Translations under genes and position numbers: made by a program
Notes under the pieces: generated by a model
What the model saw: the letters and a program-made list of their open reading frames with translations, nothing else
The model's database searches: none
What the model was told of the DNA's origin: nothing
Shown: in pieces, positions 1-12,937 of the stretch
How the letters are laid out: every line of letters starts with the position of its first letter
How positions within the stretch are numbered: the stretch's first letter is position 1
Source of the DNA: Deinococcus sp. YIM 134068
GTDB lineage: Bacteria > Deinococcota > Deinococci > Deinococcales > Deinococcaceae
Assembly (NCBI RefSeq): GCF_036543075.1
Contig: NZ_JAZHPF010000005.1
Location: forward strand, 17,501 to 81,500
Direction of reading: 5' to 3'
DNA: 64,000 nucleotides

Positions 1-286
1 CCTGACCCACCCCCCGGCGCTGGAGGGTCTGGCGGACGCGGAAGCCGCCCACTCCCCGGCGGGTGCCCTCGGCACGGGCCACGCCCTCGTCGCTCTGGTA
101 GCCCAGCTCCTGCACGCGGGCAAGGACCTCGGCGGCCAGTTCCTCGTCGTCGGTGCGTTTCAGGAGGCGGGTCCGCAACTCCGTCTCCGTCAGCGCCCGC
201 CCCGCCAGGGCGCGGAAGGCGTAGGCGAGCAGGTCCTCGCGGGCCTTCTGCCGCTCCTGCGCGCTTCTGTCCTGGCCCGCCGTCAC
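1..286 (-). CDS. recX: Regulatory protein RecX (3' part outside window)
   Basis: RecX modulates RecA filament activity in the cytoplasm. About 95 N-terminal residues are visible, read leftwards from a GTG at 284-286 and running off the window edge. The segment [16 protein letters not shown], followed by a helix ending in [19 protein letters not shown] and then [13 protein letters not shown], is the typical RecX first and second helical repeat. The -10-like CATACT lies 7 nt before the GTG, so the mRNA is probably leaderless. It is transcribed divergently from rpsT. The family assignment is firm from the pattern; the C-terminal repeats cannot be seen. Confidence 0.85.
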   Translation of the reverse strand, partial: MTAGQDRSAQERQKAREDLLAYAFRALAGRALTETELRTRLLKRTDDEELAAEVLARVQELGYQSDEGVARAEGTRRGVGGFRVRQTLQRRGVGQ

Positions 287-303
287 GCCCCTCAGTATGC
301 CGC

Positions 304-333
304 TTGCGCCCGGTCCCCGGCAGCCGCTAAGAT
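304..333 (+). promoter_or_regulatory. Putative sigma-A promoter of rpsT
   Basis: TTGCGC (304-309) and TAAGAT (328-333) are separated by 18 nt. This would give rpsT a leader of roughly 145 nt, containing GC-rich inverted repeats around 385-420 and a clear Shine-Dalgarno just before the gene. A structured leader is known for S20 autoregulation in other bacteria; here that role is inference only. Confidence 0.35.
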
Positions 334-484
334 GTTCAGGTTGCCTACCGCCGGTGGGCGATCCTCTTCGGTCAAAGACTGGAGAGGCGCGCCGAGGCTC
401 TCTCTTGAGGAGACCGGGTGCCGTCGCGTTCCCCCGTTCAGCGGCGGGAACCGCCCCGCAAGAGTGGGAGAACAAGGAGAACTT

Positions 485-768
<284 letters not shown>

Positions 769-794
769 GCGGAAAGCGCGCACAACGAATCAGG

Positions 795-817
795 GGCCAT
801 CTCCGCGTGAGGTGGCC
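795..817 (+). terminator. Hairpin downstream of rpsT
   Basis: GGCCATCTC (795-803) can pair with GAGGTGGCC (809-817), with one G-U pair, and is followed by TCTTCGTGTT. This is a likely intrinsic terminator for rpsT, although the U-tract is weak. Confidence 0.55.
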
Positions 818-878
818 TCTTCGTGTTGGGGAAGCGGTCAAACACCCAACACTCGTTCCCGCGAGGCTATGTCTTTTG

Positions 879-1074
879 CCCCTCCTCCTTGAACGCCTCA
901 TGTGCATTGCAGATCGGGCAGTTGAGGTGTTTTTGCCGTCTGGCAGAAAGACGAGCGCCGCGCGTCACCCCCCTCCCCGACCCTCCCCCACCAGGAGGGA
1001 GGGAGCAAGGAGCACATCCCACCCGCTTGTCTCCTGATTCACATCTAGCGTTTGAGGGGGGAGGCTGGGAGGGG
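879..1074 (+). repeat. Dispersed intergenic element, copy A (MITE-like, ~195 bp)
   Basis: This fills most of the 361-nt gap between rpsT and the DinB gene; no convincing gene is seen there. The left end (TTGAACGCCTCATGTGCATT from 889) is an imperfect inverted match of the right end (ACATCTAGCGTTTGAGGGG from 1041). The interior holds the shared core: a GACGAGC...GCGCGTC palindrome, then CCCCCCTCCCCGACCCTCCC and GGAGGGAGGGAGC. Other copies lie near 7.1-7.3, 10.5-10.7 and 21.4-21.6 kb. Confidence 0.7.
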
Positions 1075-1129
1075 ATCAGCGGGCATCGCCACCCCAGAAC
1101 TCGGCCCGTCAACCCGCTGTAGCGATCCA

Positions 1130-1591
1130 CTACCCCCGCGTGAAGGTGATGAAGTCCGTGTTCACCGGCTCCCGCCCCGCCTGACGCATCAACAGGGCGA
1201 TCTGTCCCCGATGGTACGCGCCGTGTGAGAACACGTGCTGGAGGATGTCGCCCACCGAGGTTTGAAAGACCTTCCCGGTGCTGTTCGGGTACGTCACGAC
1301 CTCTTCAAGTCCCATGTCGGACAGCGCCGACAGGAAGACGCGGTACGCCTCCACGCTCTCCATAAAACGTTCCTCGCAGGTGTTCAGGTCCCAGTCGGGC
1401 CAGATGGGCAGGGTGCCCGCGTCCTCGCCACGCAGCCGCCGCAGCCAGACGTGTTCGGCGGCGAGGAGATGGGCGAGCAGGCGCAGGGCCTGGGGCGGGG
1501 GGTCTGTCTGGCCTCGCAATGCGTCCAGCACGCGGCGATTGGCCCACGCTACCTGCTCCAGCGAGCGGGTCAGGAGGGTGAGGGCCGTCAC
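1130..1591 (-). CDS. DinB/YfiT-family four-helix metalloprotein
   Basis: Predicted DinB-superfamily protein of 153 aa, usually a metal-dependent bundle used by thiol transferases or of unknown substrate. The three metal-binding His positions are visible: AAEHVWLRRL near the N-terminus and SHGAYHRGQIALLMRQAG near the C-terminus. The GTG at 1591 is chosen because it starts just before the first helix and lies 5 nt after the stop of the upstream gene, implying translational coupling. Deinococcus genomes carry many DinB paralogs; the substrate cannot be inferred. Confidence 0.85.
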   Translation of the reverse strand: MTALTLLTRSLEQVAWANRRVLDALRGQTDPPPQALRLLAHLLAAEHVWLRRLRGEDAGTLPIWPDWDLNTCEERFMESVEAYRVFLSALSDMGLEEVVTYPNSTGKVFQTSVGDILQHVFSHGAYHRGQIALLMRQAGREPVNTDFITFTRG

Positions 1592-1596
1592 CCGCG

Positions 1597-1971
1597 CTAC
1601 CGCCCCTCGCGCCGGACTTCCTTGAGGTCCATCGTACCGGAGTAGCGGTCGAACTCCACACTCAGGCGGTAGATGCCCGGCTGGCCGCCGCCCATCAGGC
1701 TCAGGGACCACTCGCCCTTCGGGCAGGTCTGCCCGGCGACCTGGGTGCCGCGCGGGTCGAGCAGGCGCAGGGTCGCCTTGCCGCTGCGGACCGAGCAGGT
1801 GCCCCGGACGCCCACGCTCTTGCCCTCGTCGTACACCTCGAAGGCGTAGCGGTTCTCGCCCTGCGCGTTGAGCAGGTGCGTGGGGGTCAGAGTCACGTAA
1901 CCGAAGCGCAGCCCGACCGTGAAATACAGCAGCGCGACGGCAACCGCCAGGGCGACGAACAGGAAGCGCAT
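1597..1971 (-). CDS. Membrane-anchored hypothetical protein
   Basis: 124 aa. An N-terminal hydrophobic segment ([18 protein letters not shown], residues 3-20) is a signal anchor; the remainder looks like a small extracytoplasmic beta domain with two cysteines ([28 protein letters not shown]) that may form a disulfide. TAAACT lies 6 nt before the ATG, so the mRNA is probably leaderless. It sits 5 nt upstream of the DinB-like gene and is probably cotranscribed with it. I do not recognise a named family. Confidence 0.65.
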   Translation of the reverse strand: MRFLFVALAVAVALLYFTVGLRFGYVTLTPTHLLNAQGENRYAFEVYDEGKSVGVRGTCSVRSGKATLRLLDPRGTQVAGQTCPKGEWSLSLMGGGQPGIYRLSVEFDRYSGTMDLKEVRREGR

Positions 1972-2083
1972 CGCCGCAGTTTACCCTGCCTTAAGGCAAG
2001 CGCGGCCCTATTCGGCCCTCCCGCCTCCTGGGGGTAACGGGGTGACTTTTTCGACGTGGCGTCTCCGGGGACGGAACGGAGTG

Positions 2084-2404
2084 TCAGCGCCCGAACTCCC
2101 GCGCCAGCCACGCCGGGTCGCCCCCCTCGGCGGCGAGGGCCTGCCCGGCGAGGGTGAGGAAGCGGTCACGCGCCGCCTCCGCCTCCTCGCGGGTCAGGCC
2201 GTGGGCGGCGGGGTCGGCGAGCAGGGCGCGCAGGAGCGGGAAGACGGGCGTCTCGGGGTGCAGCCTCCCACGTACGGTCACGTCGGCCCGCCACCCCAGC
2301 AGGTAGTCGAGCGCGTAGGGACCGGGTTCGAGGACGCAGCCGCCGGGATAGGGGATGCGCCTCGGGGCGGGGAAGGTGACGGCGGCGGTGGGGGAGGTCG
2401 TCAT
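2084..2404 (-). CDS. Hypothetical protein, 106 aa
   Basis: The reading frame is open further upstream, but the ATG at 2404 is preferred because the extra N-terminal part reads through the heptad repeat at 2453-2480. The product has a compact N-terminal half ([21 protein letters not shown]) and a helical C-terminal half ([20 protein letters not shown]). Codon bias matches its neighbours. No family is recognised. It is divergent from the alarmone synthetase gene. Confidence 0.6.
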   Translation of the reverse strand: MTTSPTAAVTFPAPRRIPYPGGCVLEPGPYALDYLLGWRADVTVRGRLHPETPVFPLLRALLADPAAHGLTREEAEAARDRFLTLAGQALAAEGGDPAWLAREFGR

Positions 2405-2452
2405 GCTCAGAGGATGCGCCCGGGCGGGGCGGGCCGTTGTGAGAATTGCGGA

Positions 2453-2480
2453 GGACAGAAGGCAGAAAGCAGAAGCCCGA
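2453..2480. repeat. 7-bp-period repeat, NNNCAGA units
   Basis: Four consecutive heptads: GGACAGA, AGGCAGA, AAGCAGA, AGCCCGA. It lies between two divergent genes. It belongs to a window-wide class of short 7-bp-period arrays with locus-specific cores. Confidence 0.6.
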
Positions 2481-2638
2481 CAACAACTGCCCCCGACCTT
2501 CCGCACCCTCAGCTCCCACTTCCTCAACCGTTCACGTCACCGGGCGGGGCCTGTCCCGAATACACTCTCCCCCGTCTGGGGGTGCGCCCATCCCCGAAAG
2601 CGCCGTCCTTCCGGCCCGTGCCCTATCATGCTTCCAAG

Positions 2639-3766
<1,128 letters not shown>

Positions 3767-3861
3767 AGGGGTAGTTCCCCCGGCGGGGGTGGTCGCAAGT
3801 GTGGGCGGCCCTCTGGCCCTCGGGTATTACCCTCCTTCACGGTCGTCACTCAGGAGGTGAC

Positions 3862-4266
3862 ATGAAGTTGTTCCGGGTCCCGGCCCTGATAGGTGCGGTC
3901 TTTCTCCTCCACTCGTGTTCTCTCCCCTCCAGTCCGGGGATTTCCATCGGCACCATCGATTTCAGAACCGCCGCGTCGATGGGCGAGATCACCGTCGTCG
4001 GGGGTGTGGCGATCATCTCGGACTACGTTCCGGGCAGCCTGGTCAGTCAGGTCAAGCACACGCGCTTCCTCGTGGGCGACTCCACGGTGGAAGGAACGGC
4101 CAGAGCGGAGCCGCTGGGAACCGTCTCCTTCTGGGAAACGTCGAACTCCTGCCGGGACTTGCCCCAGGGGGTCAACATCCCGGTCTCGTGCGAGATGCTG
4201 GGGGCGGACGGCACCGTTTTGAAGACGGCCTCCGGGGTGGTTCCGAGAGTTCGGACCTGCCCCTGA
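3862..4266 (+). CDS. Putative lipoprotein
   Basis: 134 aa. It has a lipoprotein signal: MKLFRVPALIGAVFLLHSC with a lipobox LLHS-C at residue 19 and Ser at +2. The mature part is beta-rich with three further Cys residues (SNSCRDL, PVSCEML, VRTCP). A strong Shine-Dalgarno (AGGAGGTGA, 3852-3860) ends just before the ATG. It is convergent with the DUF421 gene. No family is recognised; envelope location is inferred from the signal. Confidence 0.75.
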   Translation: MKLFRVPALIGAVFLLHSCSLPSSPGISIGTIDFRTAASMGEITVVGGVAIISDYVPGSLVSQVKHTRFLVGDSTVEGTARAEPLGTVSFWETSNSCRDLPQGVNIPVSCEMLGADGTVLKTASGVVPRVRTCP

Positions 4267-4295
4267 ACTCTCCCGCCGCCGACTGAGGGGCGTGC

Positions 4296-4739
4296 TCACG
4301 CCTTCGGGATGATCGAGATGTTGCCGTCCCGCTCCAGAATGGCGTACTTGATCTGGTCGAGGCGTTCCAGCCCCTGCAACATGCGCGCGGCGCTCAGCAC
4401 GTCGTTCTCGTCCACCTGCGCGCGGTCCATGCGGTCCTTGAGCGGCTGGCCGTTCTCCACGATGAGGACGGGCACGCTGTCGATCAGCCGGTCCAGCGAC
4501 GGCGAACGCTGCTTCCACAGGGCGAAGGCGATGTCCACCCCCACCAGCGTCAGGATCAGGAGGAGGGCGGCGGTGACGGAGTAGTCCTCGCCGATGAGCG
4601 CCTGCTGGGTCGTCTCCGAGATGATGAGCAGCAGCACGAGGTCGAAGGTCGTGATCTGCGACAGCGCCCGCTTGCCCGCGATCCTGAAGATGACGGTGAG
4701 CACGAGGTAGATGACGACTCCGCGAATTACGGCGTCCAT
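4296..4739 (-). CDS. DUF421 (YetF/YcaP-type) membrane protein
   Basis: 147 aa. The N-terminal half has three hydrophobic segments ([57 protein letters not shown]), and the C-terminal half is the small cytoplasmic domain typical of DUF421 ([15 protein letters not shown]...[15 protein letters not shown]...[17 protein letters not shown]). Shine-Dalgarno AAGGAGGA precedes the ATG closely. The family function is poorly defined in general. The next gene upstream (5289 to 4813) runs the same way. Confidence 0.88.
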   Translation of the reverse strand: MDAVIRGVVIYLVLTVIFRIAGKRALSQITTFDLVLLLIISETTQQALIGEDYSVTAALLLILTLVGVDIAFALWKQRSPSLDRLIDSVPVLIVENGQPLKDRMDRAQVDENDVLSAARMLQGLERLDQIKYAILERDGNISIIPKA

Positions 4740-4812
4740 AGTTCCTCCTTAGAGCGCAGGCTCATGAGTCGGTGAACCTCCCACCTGCTGATCGCTGAGG
4801 GCCGACCGCTCC

Positions 4813-5289
4813 CTACGGATAGACGAACGTGCCGAAACTCAGCGCCGGGCCGTTCACCTGCCCGAGCCGACCACGCAGCAATCCCGCCTCCTGAAATTCG
4901 ACGCCCAGCCGGACCTCCAGCGTCTCGCCCTGGCCGCGAAACAGGTACTCCGTCCGGTCCGGGCCGTTGCGTATCTGGTCGGGCGGTGGGGCGATGTCCT
5001 GCACCCGCACCGCCCGCAAGGTGTCGTTGGCGATCCACAGTCGCCCGGTGCCCTCGGCACTCAGCGGCAGCCCCACCGTCAGGTCGGAGGGCCGGGTCGC
5101 GCGTTCGAAGCGGGGGGCGTCCAGCGTCAGGCGGCCCGACGACACGCCCGCCCGCGAGAGCGGTCCCCCACCGAACAGCCCCGCGAGCGCGAGCAGGAGC
5201 AGCAGGCCGATCACGCCCCAGCCGACCCGCTCGGCCCGCCACTCCCTCTGCTGGAAGTCGAACTCCCCCTCGATTCGCGCTTTGGTCAC
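4813..5289 (-). CDS. Single-pass membrane protein, hypothetical
   Basis: 158 aa from a GTG at 5289. One transmembrane helix (GVIGLLLLLALAGLFGGGPL, about residues 25-44) follows a short charged cytoplasmic N-terminus. The outer part is a beta-rich domain (RLTLDAPRFERATRPSDLTV, TEYLFRGQGETLEVRLGVEF). TAGCTT ends 6 nt before the GTG, so it is probably leaderless. It may be cotranscribed with DUF421. No family is recognised. Confidence 0.7.
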   Translation of the reverse strand: MTKARIEGEFDFQQREWRAERVGWGVIGLLLLLALAGLFGGGPLSRAGVSSGRLTLDAPRFERATRPSDLTVGLPLSAEGTGRLWIANDTLRAVRVQDIAPPPDQIRNGPDRTEYLFRGQGETLEVRLGVEFQEAGLLRGRLGQVNGPALSFGTFVYP

Positions 5290-5356
5290 ACCCCCAAGCT
5301 AGGGAGACGGACGGGGAAGGTGGGCGGTGGGAGACTAAGCTTGAGTTTAGACCCGC

Positions 5357-6994
<1,638 letters not shown>

Positions 6995-7023
6995 GGGCCG
7001 AGCATACCAATGGCGGTGAGCCT

Positions 7024-7049
7024 TCAGCTCTCAGCTCTCAGCTCTCAGC
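7024..7049. repeat. 7-bp-period repeat, TCAGCTC units
   Basis: Three perfect TCAGCTC units and a partial fourth. It lies immediately upstream of the pgi promoter region. Confidence 0.75.
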
Positions 7050-7131
7050 GGGACGAGGGATGCGCGGTGGGCTGATGGACGACTACGGCACTTCCTCAAC
7101 TTGCAACGCCCCACTCACCCTCACCCGGCTT

Positions 7132-7260
7132 CCCACTCAAGACTCTTGATGTGCAAGAGAAAGTGAGCGCTCTAGACGTGTCCTATTCTCCCTCCCTCCT
7201 TGTGGGGGAGGGTCGGGGAGGGGGGTGACGAGCAACGCTCGTCCTTACAACTGCCCAAGA
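7132..7260 (-). repeat. Dispersed intergenic element, copy D (reverse orientation)
   Basis: Read on the minus strand it carries the shared core: the palindrome GACGAGC-GTT-GCTCGTC, then CCCCCCTCCCCGACCCTCCC and AAGGAGGGAGGGAG. The far end (CTTGCACATCAAGAGTCTTG) resembles the TIR of copy B. The near TIR is missing or diverged. It occupies the pgi-tetR gap. Confidence 0.6.
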
Positions 7261-7282
7261 GCAAACCGAGAAAGCCCGAGCC

Positions 7283-7954
<672 letters not shown>

Positions 7955-8066
7955 GGCCCCAGAGTAATGCCCGGCCCCCCCACGTCCCAGTCCCCAAGCT
8001 TACGGTTGCGCTCAGACGGACGGCGGGACACCCACCGATGCCTGAGCCTCAGCTCTCCGCCGCCGC

Positions 8067-8095
8067 CGGCTGGAAGTTGGCCTCCAGCGGCCTCA
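8067..8095. repeat. Degenerate GCTGG-type repeat/hairpin
   Basis: GCTGGA ... TCCAGC can form a small hairpin, and the sequence resembles a decayed GCTGGNN array. It lies in the 275-nt tetR-hpf gap, which holds no other recognisable feature apart from the hpf promoter. Confidence 0.35.
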
Positions 8096-8150
8096 TCCTT
8101 GATCTTCCCACCCTACACCCCCTCATGAAGACCCGCTGTGCGCCTTTCGC

Positions 8151-8180
8151 CTGACACGGGGCAGACGGGGCGCATAGAGT
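8151..8180 (+). promoter_or_regulatory. Sigma-A-like promoter of hpf
   Basis: CTGACA (8151-8156), an 18-nt spacer and TAGAGT (8175-8180). This predicts a ~40-nt leader containing the GGGAGGAAG Shine-Dalgarno of hpf. Confidence 0.55.
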
Positions 8181-8229
8181 GGATTCCCGGAGCCACCACA
8201 TTCCTCCGGGACACCACAGGGAGGAAGAC

Positions 8230-8790
8230 GTGCATATCTACCAGCTCTCAGGCCGGAACATGGACGTGACCGACGCGCTGCGCGATTACGTCGAGGAAAA
8301 GCTCACGCGCCTGGACCGCTTCAGCGACCAGATCACCGAGGCGCGCGTGACCCTCACCGTGCGGGACGTGCGCGACGCCGCCCGGCGCAACCGCGTCGAG
8401 GTGCAGCTCAACGTTCCCCACGGCATCGTCCGCGCCGAGGAGCACCACGCCGACATGTACGCCGCCATCGACCGCGCCTCGGACGTGCTGGAGCGCCAGC
8501 TCCGCAAGTTCAAGACGCGGTACATGCGTCACCGTCAGGTCGCCGCCCCCGAACCCGAACCCGGCCTCGCCGAGCAGGACGTGGGGGTGGACGACGATAT
8601 AGACGACGTGCCCGCCGAGATCGTCCGCCAGAAGCGCGTCGATCTGCGCCCGATGAGTCCCGAGGACGCCGTGGCGCAGATGGAGGCCCTGGGGCACGAC
8701 TTCTACGTTTTCAAGAATATGGCGACGGACGGCTGCGCGGTCGTGTATCGGCGGCGGGACGGGCACTACGGGTTGATCGAGCCGAATTAG
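8230..8790 (+). CDS. hpf: Ribosome hibernation promoting factor, long form
   Basis: 186 aa. The N-terminal S30AE domain (residues 1-100: HIYQLSGRNMDVTDALRDYV...KLTRLDRF...) binds the 30S decoding region; the C-terminal dimerisation domain (about 135-186: KRVDLRPMSPEDAVAQMEAL, then DFYVFKNMATDGCAVVYRRR) drives 100S ribosome formation. The GTG at 8230 is chosen for the Shine-Dalgarno GGGAGGAAG and the family N-terminus. A strong terminator hairpin follows. Expected to act in stationary phase or stress; regulation is not visible beyond a normal promoter. Confidence 0.95.
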   Translation: MHIYQLSGRNMDVTDALRDYVEEKLTRLDRFSDQITEARVTLTVRDVRDAARRNRVEVQLNVPHGIVRAEEHHADMYAAIDRASDVLERQLRKFKTRYMRHRQVAAPEPEPGLAEQDVGVDDDIDDVPAEIVRQKRVDLRPMSPEDAVAQMEALGHDFYVFKNMATDGCAVVYRRRDGHYGLIEPN

Positions 8791-8810
8791 GGACGGGGCG
8801 CGGGGTCGCC

Positions 8811-8842
8811 GGGGGGAGGGACGACCGCTTGTCCCTCCCCCT
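8811..8842 (+). terminator. Intrinsic terminator of hpf
   Basis: GGGGGAGGGAC (8812-8822) pairs with GTCCCTCCCCC (8831-8841) around an 8-nt loop, followed by a T-rich stretch (TCTCATGTTGTCTTC). Confidence 0.75.
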
Positions 8843-8903
8843 CTCATGTTGTCTTCACCCCCGAAAACGTGAGGCAGTCCGCATCTGCTAGGCTGTGGCG
8901 TTC

Positions 8904-9992
8904 ATGATCGCGCACGTGGTCAATCCCGGTTCCAGCAGCGTGAAGCTCGCGTGCGCGACCGTTCTGCCGGGCGACAACCCCGCGCTGCCCGGCCAGCTCC
9001 GGGTAAGCCTGACCCGCGCGGAGGTGCCGCTCTCCGGCCCGCCCGGCGAGGAGGACGTGGGAGCGCTGGCGGAAGCCGTGTTGGCCGCGACCGCCGACTG
9101 GCCCACGCCCGACGCGCTCGTGGCGCGTGGCGGGTGGCTGGGGCAGGTTCCGGCGGGCACGTACCGGGTGACGCCGGAGCTGGCGAGGTTCGCTGCCTCC
9201 GCCGGACACGACGCGGCGGGGCTGGGGGGGGCGCTCGCCCTCGCGGTGGCCGGGGTGCGGGGGGTGCCCGCCTTCGTGGTGGACCCCCAGAGTGTGAACG
9301 ACCTGCTGCCGGAGGCGCGCGTGACGGGGCTGGCGGGCGTGACGCGCGAGGCCCGCTTCCACGCCCTGAACGCCCGTGTGGTGGCCCGCCGCGCCGCGCA
9401 CGAGGTCGGTAAGCGGCTTCAGGATGCCCGCGTGGTCGTCGCCCACCTGGGAGCCACGACGAGCGTGACGGCCTTCGACGGAGGCCGGGCCGTGGACACG
9501 ACGGGCACGGGTCCCGACGGCGGGCCGCTGGGGGCGCTCCAGGCCGGACCGCTCCCCGCCATGACGCTGCTGCGGCTGGCGCGGGACCTCCCGGAGGCCG
9601 AGGTGCGCCGTCTGCTCGCCGCCGAGAGCGGCTTTCTCGCGCTGACGGGCACGGCGAACCTGCGCGAGCTGGAGGCACGCGAGGCCACCGACCCCACAGT
9701 TCAGGCTGCAACTGCCGCCTTCGTGCATCAGGCGTGCAAGGCCATCGGCGAGCAGTGCGGGGCGCTGCCCGCCCGCCCCGACGCGCTGGCCCTGACCGGG
9801 GGCGTCGCCCGCTGGGACTCCCTCGTGGACCGCATCGAGCGCCGGATCGCGTGGATCGCGCCCGTGATCGTCATCCCCGGCGAGCTGGAGCTGGAGGCCC
9901 TCGCGGAGGGAGCGGGCCGCGTCCTGCTCGGTCTTGAGGCACCCCGCGAGTGGACGCCGCCCGTGCCCGTCCCTACCGCCGGGAGCGTCTAG
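8904..9992 (+). CDS. Butyrate kinase-like acetokinase-family protein
   Basis: 362 aa. Acetokinase-family folds are recognised by HVVNPGSSSVKLA at the N-terminus, FVVDPQSVNDLLPEARVTG, RFHALNARVVARRAAHEVGK and VVVAHLGATTSVTAFDGGR, followed by a GPLGALQAGPLP segment; this order fits butyrate kinase rather than acetate kinase. It would interconvert butyryl- (or a branched acyl-) phosphate and the acid with ATP. The HLGGG-type phosphate motif is altered to HLGATTS, so activity is not assured. The start is the ATG at 8904 because TAGGCT ends 9 nt upstream. The next gene starts 2 nt after its stop. Confidence 0.75.
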   Translation: MIAHVVNPGSSSVKLACATVLPGDNPALPGQLRVSLTRAEVPLSGPPGEEDVGALAEAVLAATADWPTPDALVARGGWLGQVPAGTYRVTPELARFAASAGHDAAGLGGALALAVAGVRGVPAFVVDPQSVNDLLPEARVTGLAGVTREARFHALNARVVARRAAHEVGKRLQDARVVVAHLGATTSVTAFDGGRAVDTTGTGPDGGPLGALQAGPLPAMTLLRLARDLPEAEVRRLLAAESGFLALTGTANLRELEAREATDPTVQAATAAFVHQACKAIGEQCGALPARPDALALTGGVARWDSLVDRIERRIAWIAPVIVIPGELELEALAEGAGRVLLGLEAPREWTPPVPVPTAGSV

Positions 9993-9993
9993 C

Positions 9994-10368
9994 ATGGCCC
10001 GCCGTCGCCCGACCCGCCCCAGCCCCGAACCCATCCGGGCGACGAGCATGTGGCGGGTGGATCAGGTCTTCCTGTCGCGCCGGGGCCAGCGCATAGAGGT
10101 GATCTGCTCGCTCGTGAACGACCGGGGCGGGCTGCGGAACCTCAGCGTGGTCGCCCCCACCGAGGACCCCTCGGAGGCCATGCGCCACGCCGCCCGCTTC
10201 GTCGCGGGCCGGGGCAACGTGAGCGGTGCCCGGCAGGCCCGCGTCCGCTGGGCGCGCGAGCAGACCACGACGCTGCAAGACGAACTCATCCGCGACCGGA
10301 CATTGGAGGACGACTTTCAGGACGCCTTCGAGGACACATTGGCCGAGGTGCGGGACCGGATGAGGTAG
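9994..10368 (+). CDS. Hypothetical protein cotranscribed with the kinase
   Basis: 124 aa, basic N-terminus (MARRRPTRPSPEPIR), then a beta segment (WRVDQVFLSRRGQRIEVICS, LVNDRGGLRNLSVVAP) and a charged C-terminal helix (LIRDRTLEDDFQDAFEDTLA). It starts 2 nt after the kinase stop, with GGGAG as a weak Shine-Dalgarno inside that gene, implying coupling. No family is recognised. A GCTGG-type heptad array begins 2 nt after its stop. Confidence 0.65.
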   Translation: MARRRPTRPSPEPIRATSMWRVDQVFLSRRGQRIEVICSLVNDRGGLRNLSVVAPTEDPSEAMRHAARFVAGRGNVSGARQARVRWAREQTTTLQDELIRDRTLEDDFQDAFEDTLAEVRDRMR

Positions 10369-10370
10369 GG

Positions 10371-10401
10371 GCGGCCAGCCGCCAGCTTCCAGCGGCCAGC
10401 G
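10371..10401. repeat. 7-bp-period repeat, GCTGGNN units (reverse)
   Basis: On the minus strand: units GCTGGCC, GCTGGAA, GCTGGCG, GCTGGCC and a partial. It abuts the stop codon of the preceding gene. Confidence 0.75.
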
Positions 10402-10524
10402 TCGTCGGGGAGGGGATTCGGGGCTTCTCCAACTCTTGCGTGGGCAGGAGGCGACGTGACGCATACCTTCGCGGAGATGGGAGAGCCGTCGCTTCAGCAG
10501 AAGAGGAGTCGGTTTGTCGGGCTA

Positions 10525-10735
10525 TTTTCAGGGAACGCCTGATGTGCATCGCAAATCGGGGAGTTGAGACGTTTTCGCTGTCCAGCAGGAGGACGAGCGG
10601 TAGTCGTCACCCCCCTCCCCGGCCCTCTGCAAGCAGCTCTCGGAGTCCCCCACAAGGAGGGAGGGAGCAAAAAGCACATCCAGAACGCTCGCTTTCTCTT
10701 GCACATCAGGCGTTCAGGGAGGAGGCGCAAGAGAA
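10525..10735 (+). repeat. Dispersed intergenic element, copy B, with perfect 16-bp terminal inverted repeats
   Basis: The 16-mer GAACGCCTGATGTGCA (10533-10548) recurs as its exact reverse complement at 10700-10715. Between them lies the shared core: GACGAGC...GTCGTC, CCCCCCTCCCCGGCCCTC, and CACAAGGAGGGAGGGAGC. Relative to copies A, C and D there is an ~18-bp insert (TGCAAGCAGCTCTCGGAG) inside the C-rich/G-rich hairpin. No coding gene is seen in the surrounding 10369-10856 gap. Confidence 0.8.
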
Positions 10736-10856
10736 CAGGCCCTCCAAGCCTTCGGGGCACGCGGTCAGACCAGAGCGGCGTTCTTCTCCGCCCATGCGCC
10801 CGGAGATGCGCCGGGACGCCTGTTGTTCTTGAGTGATGACGGGTGCCCGGACTCCC

Positions 10857-11722
10857 TCAGCGCCCCGCCTCCAGCACCCGCCGCGCCCGTTCCGGCAGGA
10901 GCGTCCGGTCCGCCTTCGTCAAGACACTCCGGGGCTTGCGGTGGGCGAGGGCAAGATAGATGTCCGCCTGCTGGGCCAGGAACTCGCGGTAATTGCCCTC
11001 TCCCCCGCCGCGCACGCACTCCAGCGCGAGGAGGCCGAGCTGGTCCTCCAGCGTCTCCAGCGCGAGGAAACGGGCGGCGTTCGTGCCGCTGTCGCCCAGG
11101 ATGGCAGGCAGCATGGGCAGACGTTCGGGCGCGCGCGTCAGGGCGCGGGCGGCCCGCCTCACGTTGGGGTCCTCCAGCGTCAGCGCGCAGGCGCGGCACG
11201 GCTGCTCGCGGCTCGCCTCGCCGCACACCGGGCAGGGACGCCAGCCCTGTTCCTCCCGCCACTTGCGGGCGCGGGTGATCGCCTCGGCGGCCCTGAGAGC
11301 GACCTCTTTCAACTCGCCCTCCACGTTCCGCACGAGGGACTGTGCGCGGGCGCGGTCGGGAGCAGGCAGGGGCGCGGCGCGGGGAGCCAGGGCCGGGGCG
11401 CGCACCGTGCCCACCGTGAAGCGAATCTCGTTCACGCCCCCCTCGCCCAGCAGGGCGTTGAGGCTCTTCAGGAAGTGGTGGCGTTGCAACGTGAGATGGT
11501 GGGCGGTGGCGCTGTCCCGCACCTCCACGAAGAGGGTGCCTCCCTGCTGGGAGCGGGGCCGGGTCATCCGCGCTATTTCCGGGCCGACCGCCTGAGGCCA
11601 CAGGATGATGGCCCGCGCCCGCCCCACCCCCCGCGCCAGCCGGGCCGTGCCCAGCGTCGCGCCCATCAGGTCGCCGAGGCTGCGGGTGTTCCCCGTGCGG
11701 CGCGATCCCTTCCCCTTCATGC

Positions 11723-11726
<4 letters not shown>
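10857..11726 (-). CDS. dciA: DciA-like DnaB helicase-loader protein (DUF721) with zinc finger
   Basis: 289 aa. Residues about 15-105 form the DUF721/DciA KH-like domain (SLGDLMGATLGTARLARGVG, IILWPQAVGPEIARMTRP, GTLFVEVRDSATAHHLTLQR). A two-CxxC zinc-binding motif follows near residue 180 (CPVCGEASREQPCRAC). DciA is the ancestral loader of replicative helicase DnaB. The ATG at 11726 overlaps the recF stop as ATGA, the usual recF-dciA arrangement. A second in-frame ATG two codons later is also possible. The long C-terminal tail is lineage-specific. Confidence 0.87.
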
Positions 11727-12841
<1,115 letters not shown>

Positions 12842-12937
12842 TCTAGCGAGGGGGGCGGGGGGAAGGGGTGACGGGGACGCAGTTGATGAGGTGCGTGGAC
12901 GACGGCTCCTCCCCGCCCGCGTTCTATGCTTGGCCGC

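Noticed and set aside
1919..2638. Long N-terminal extension of the alarmone synthetase frame
   Set aside because: It runs antisense through the 2084-2404 gene and is repeat-like and Gly/Pro-rich; RelA_SpoT proteins begin near the 2639 ATG.
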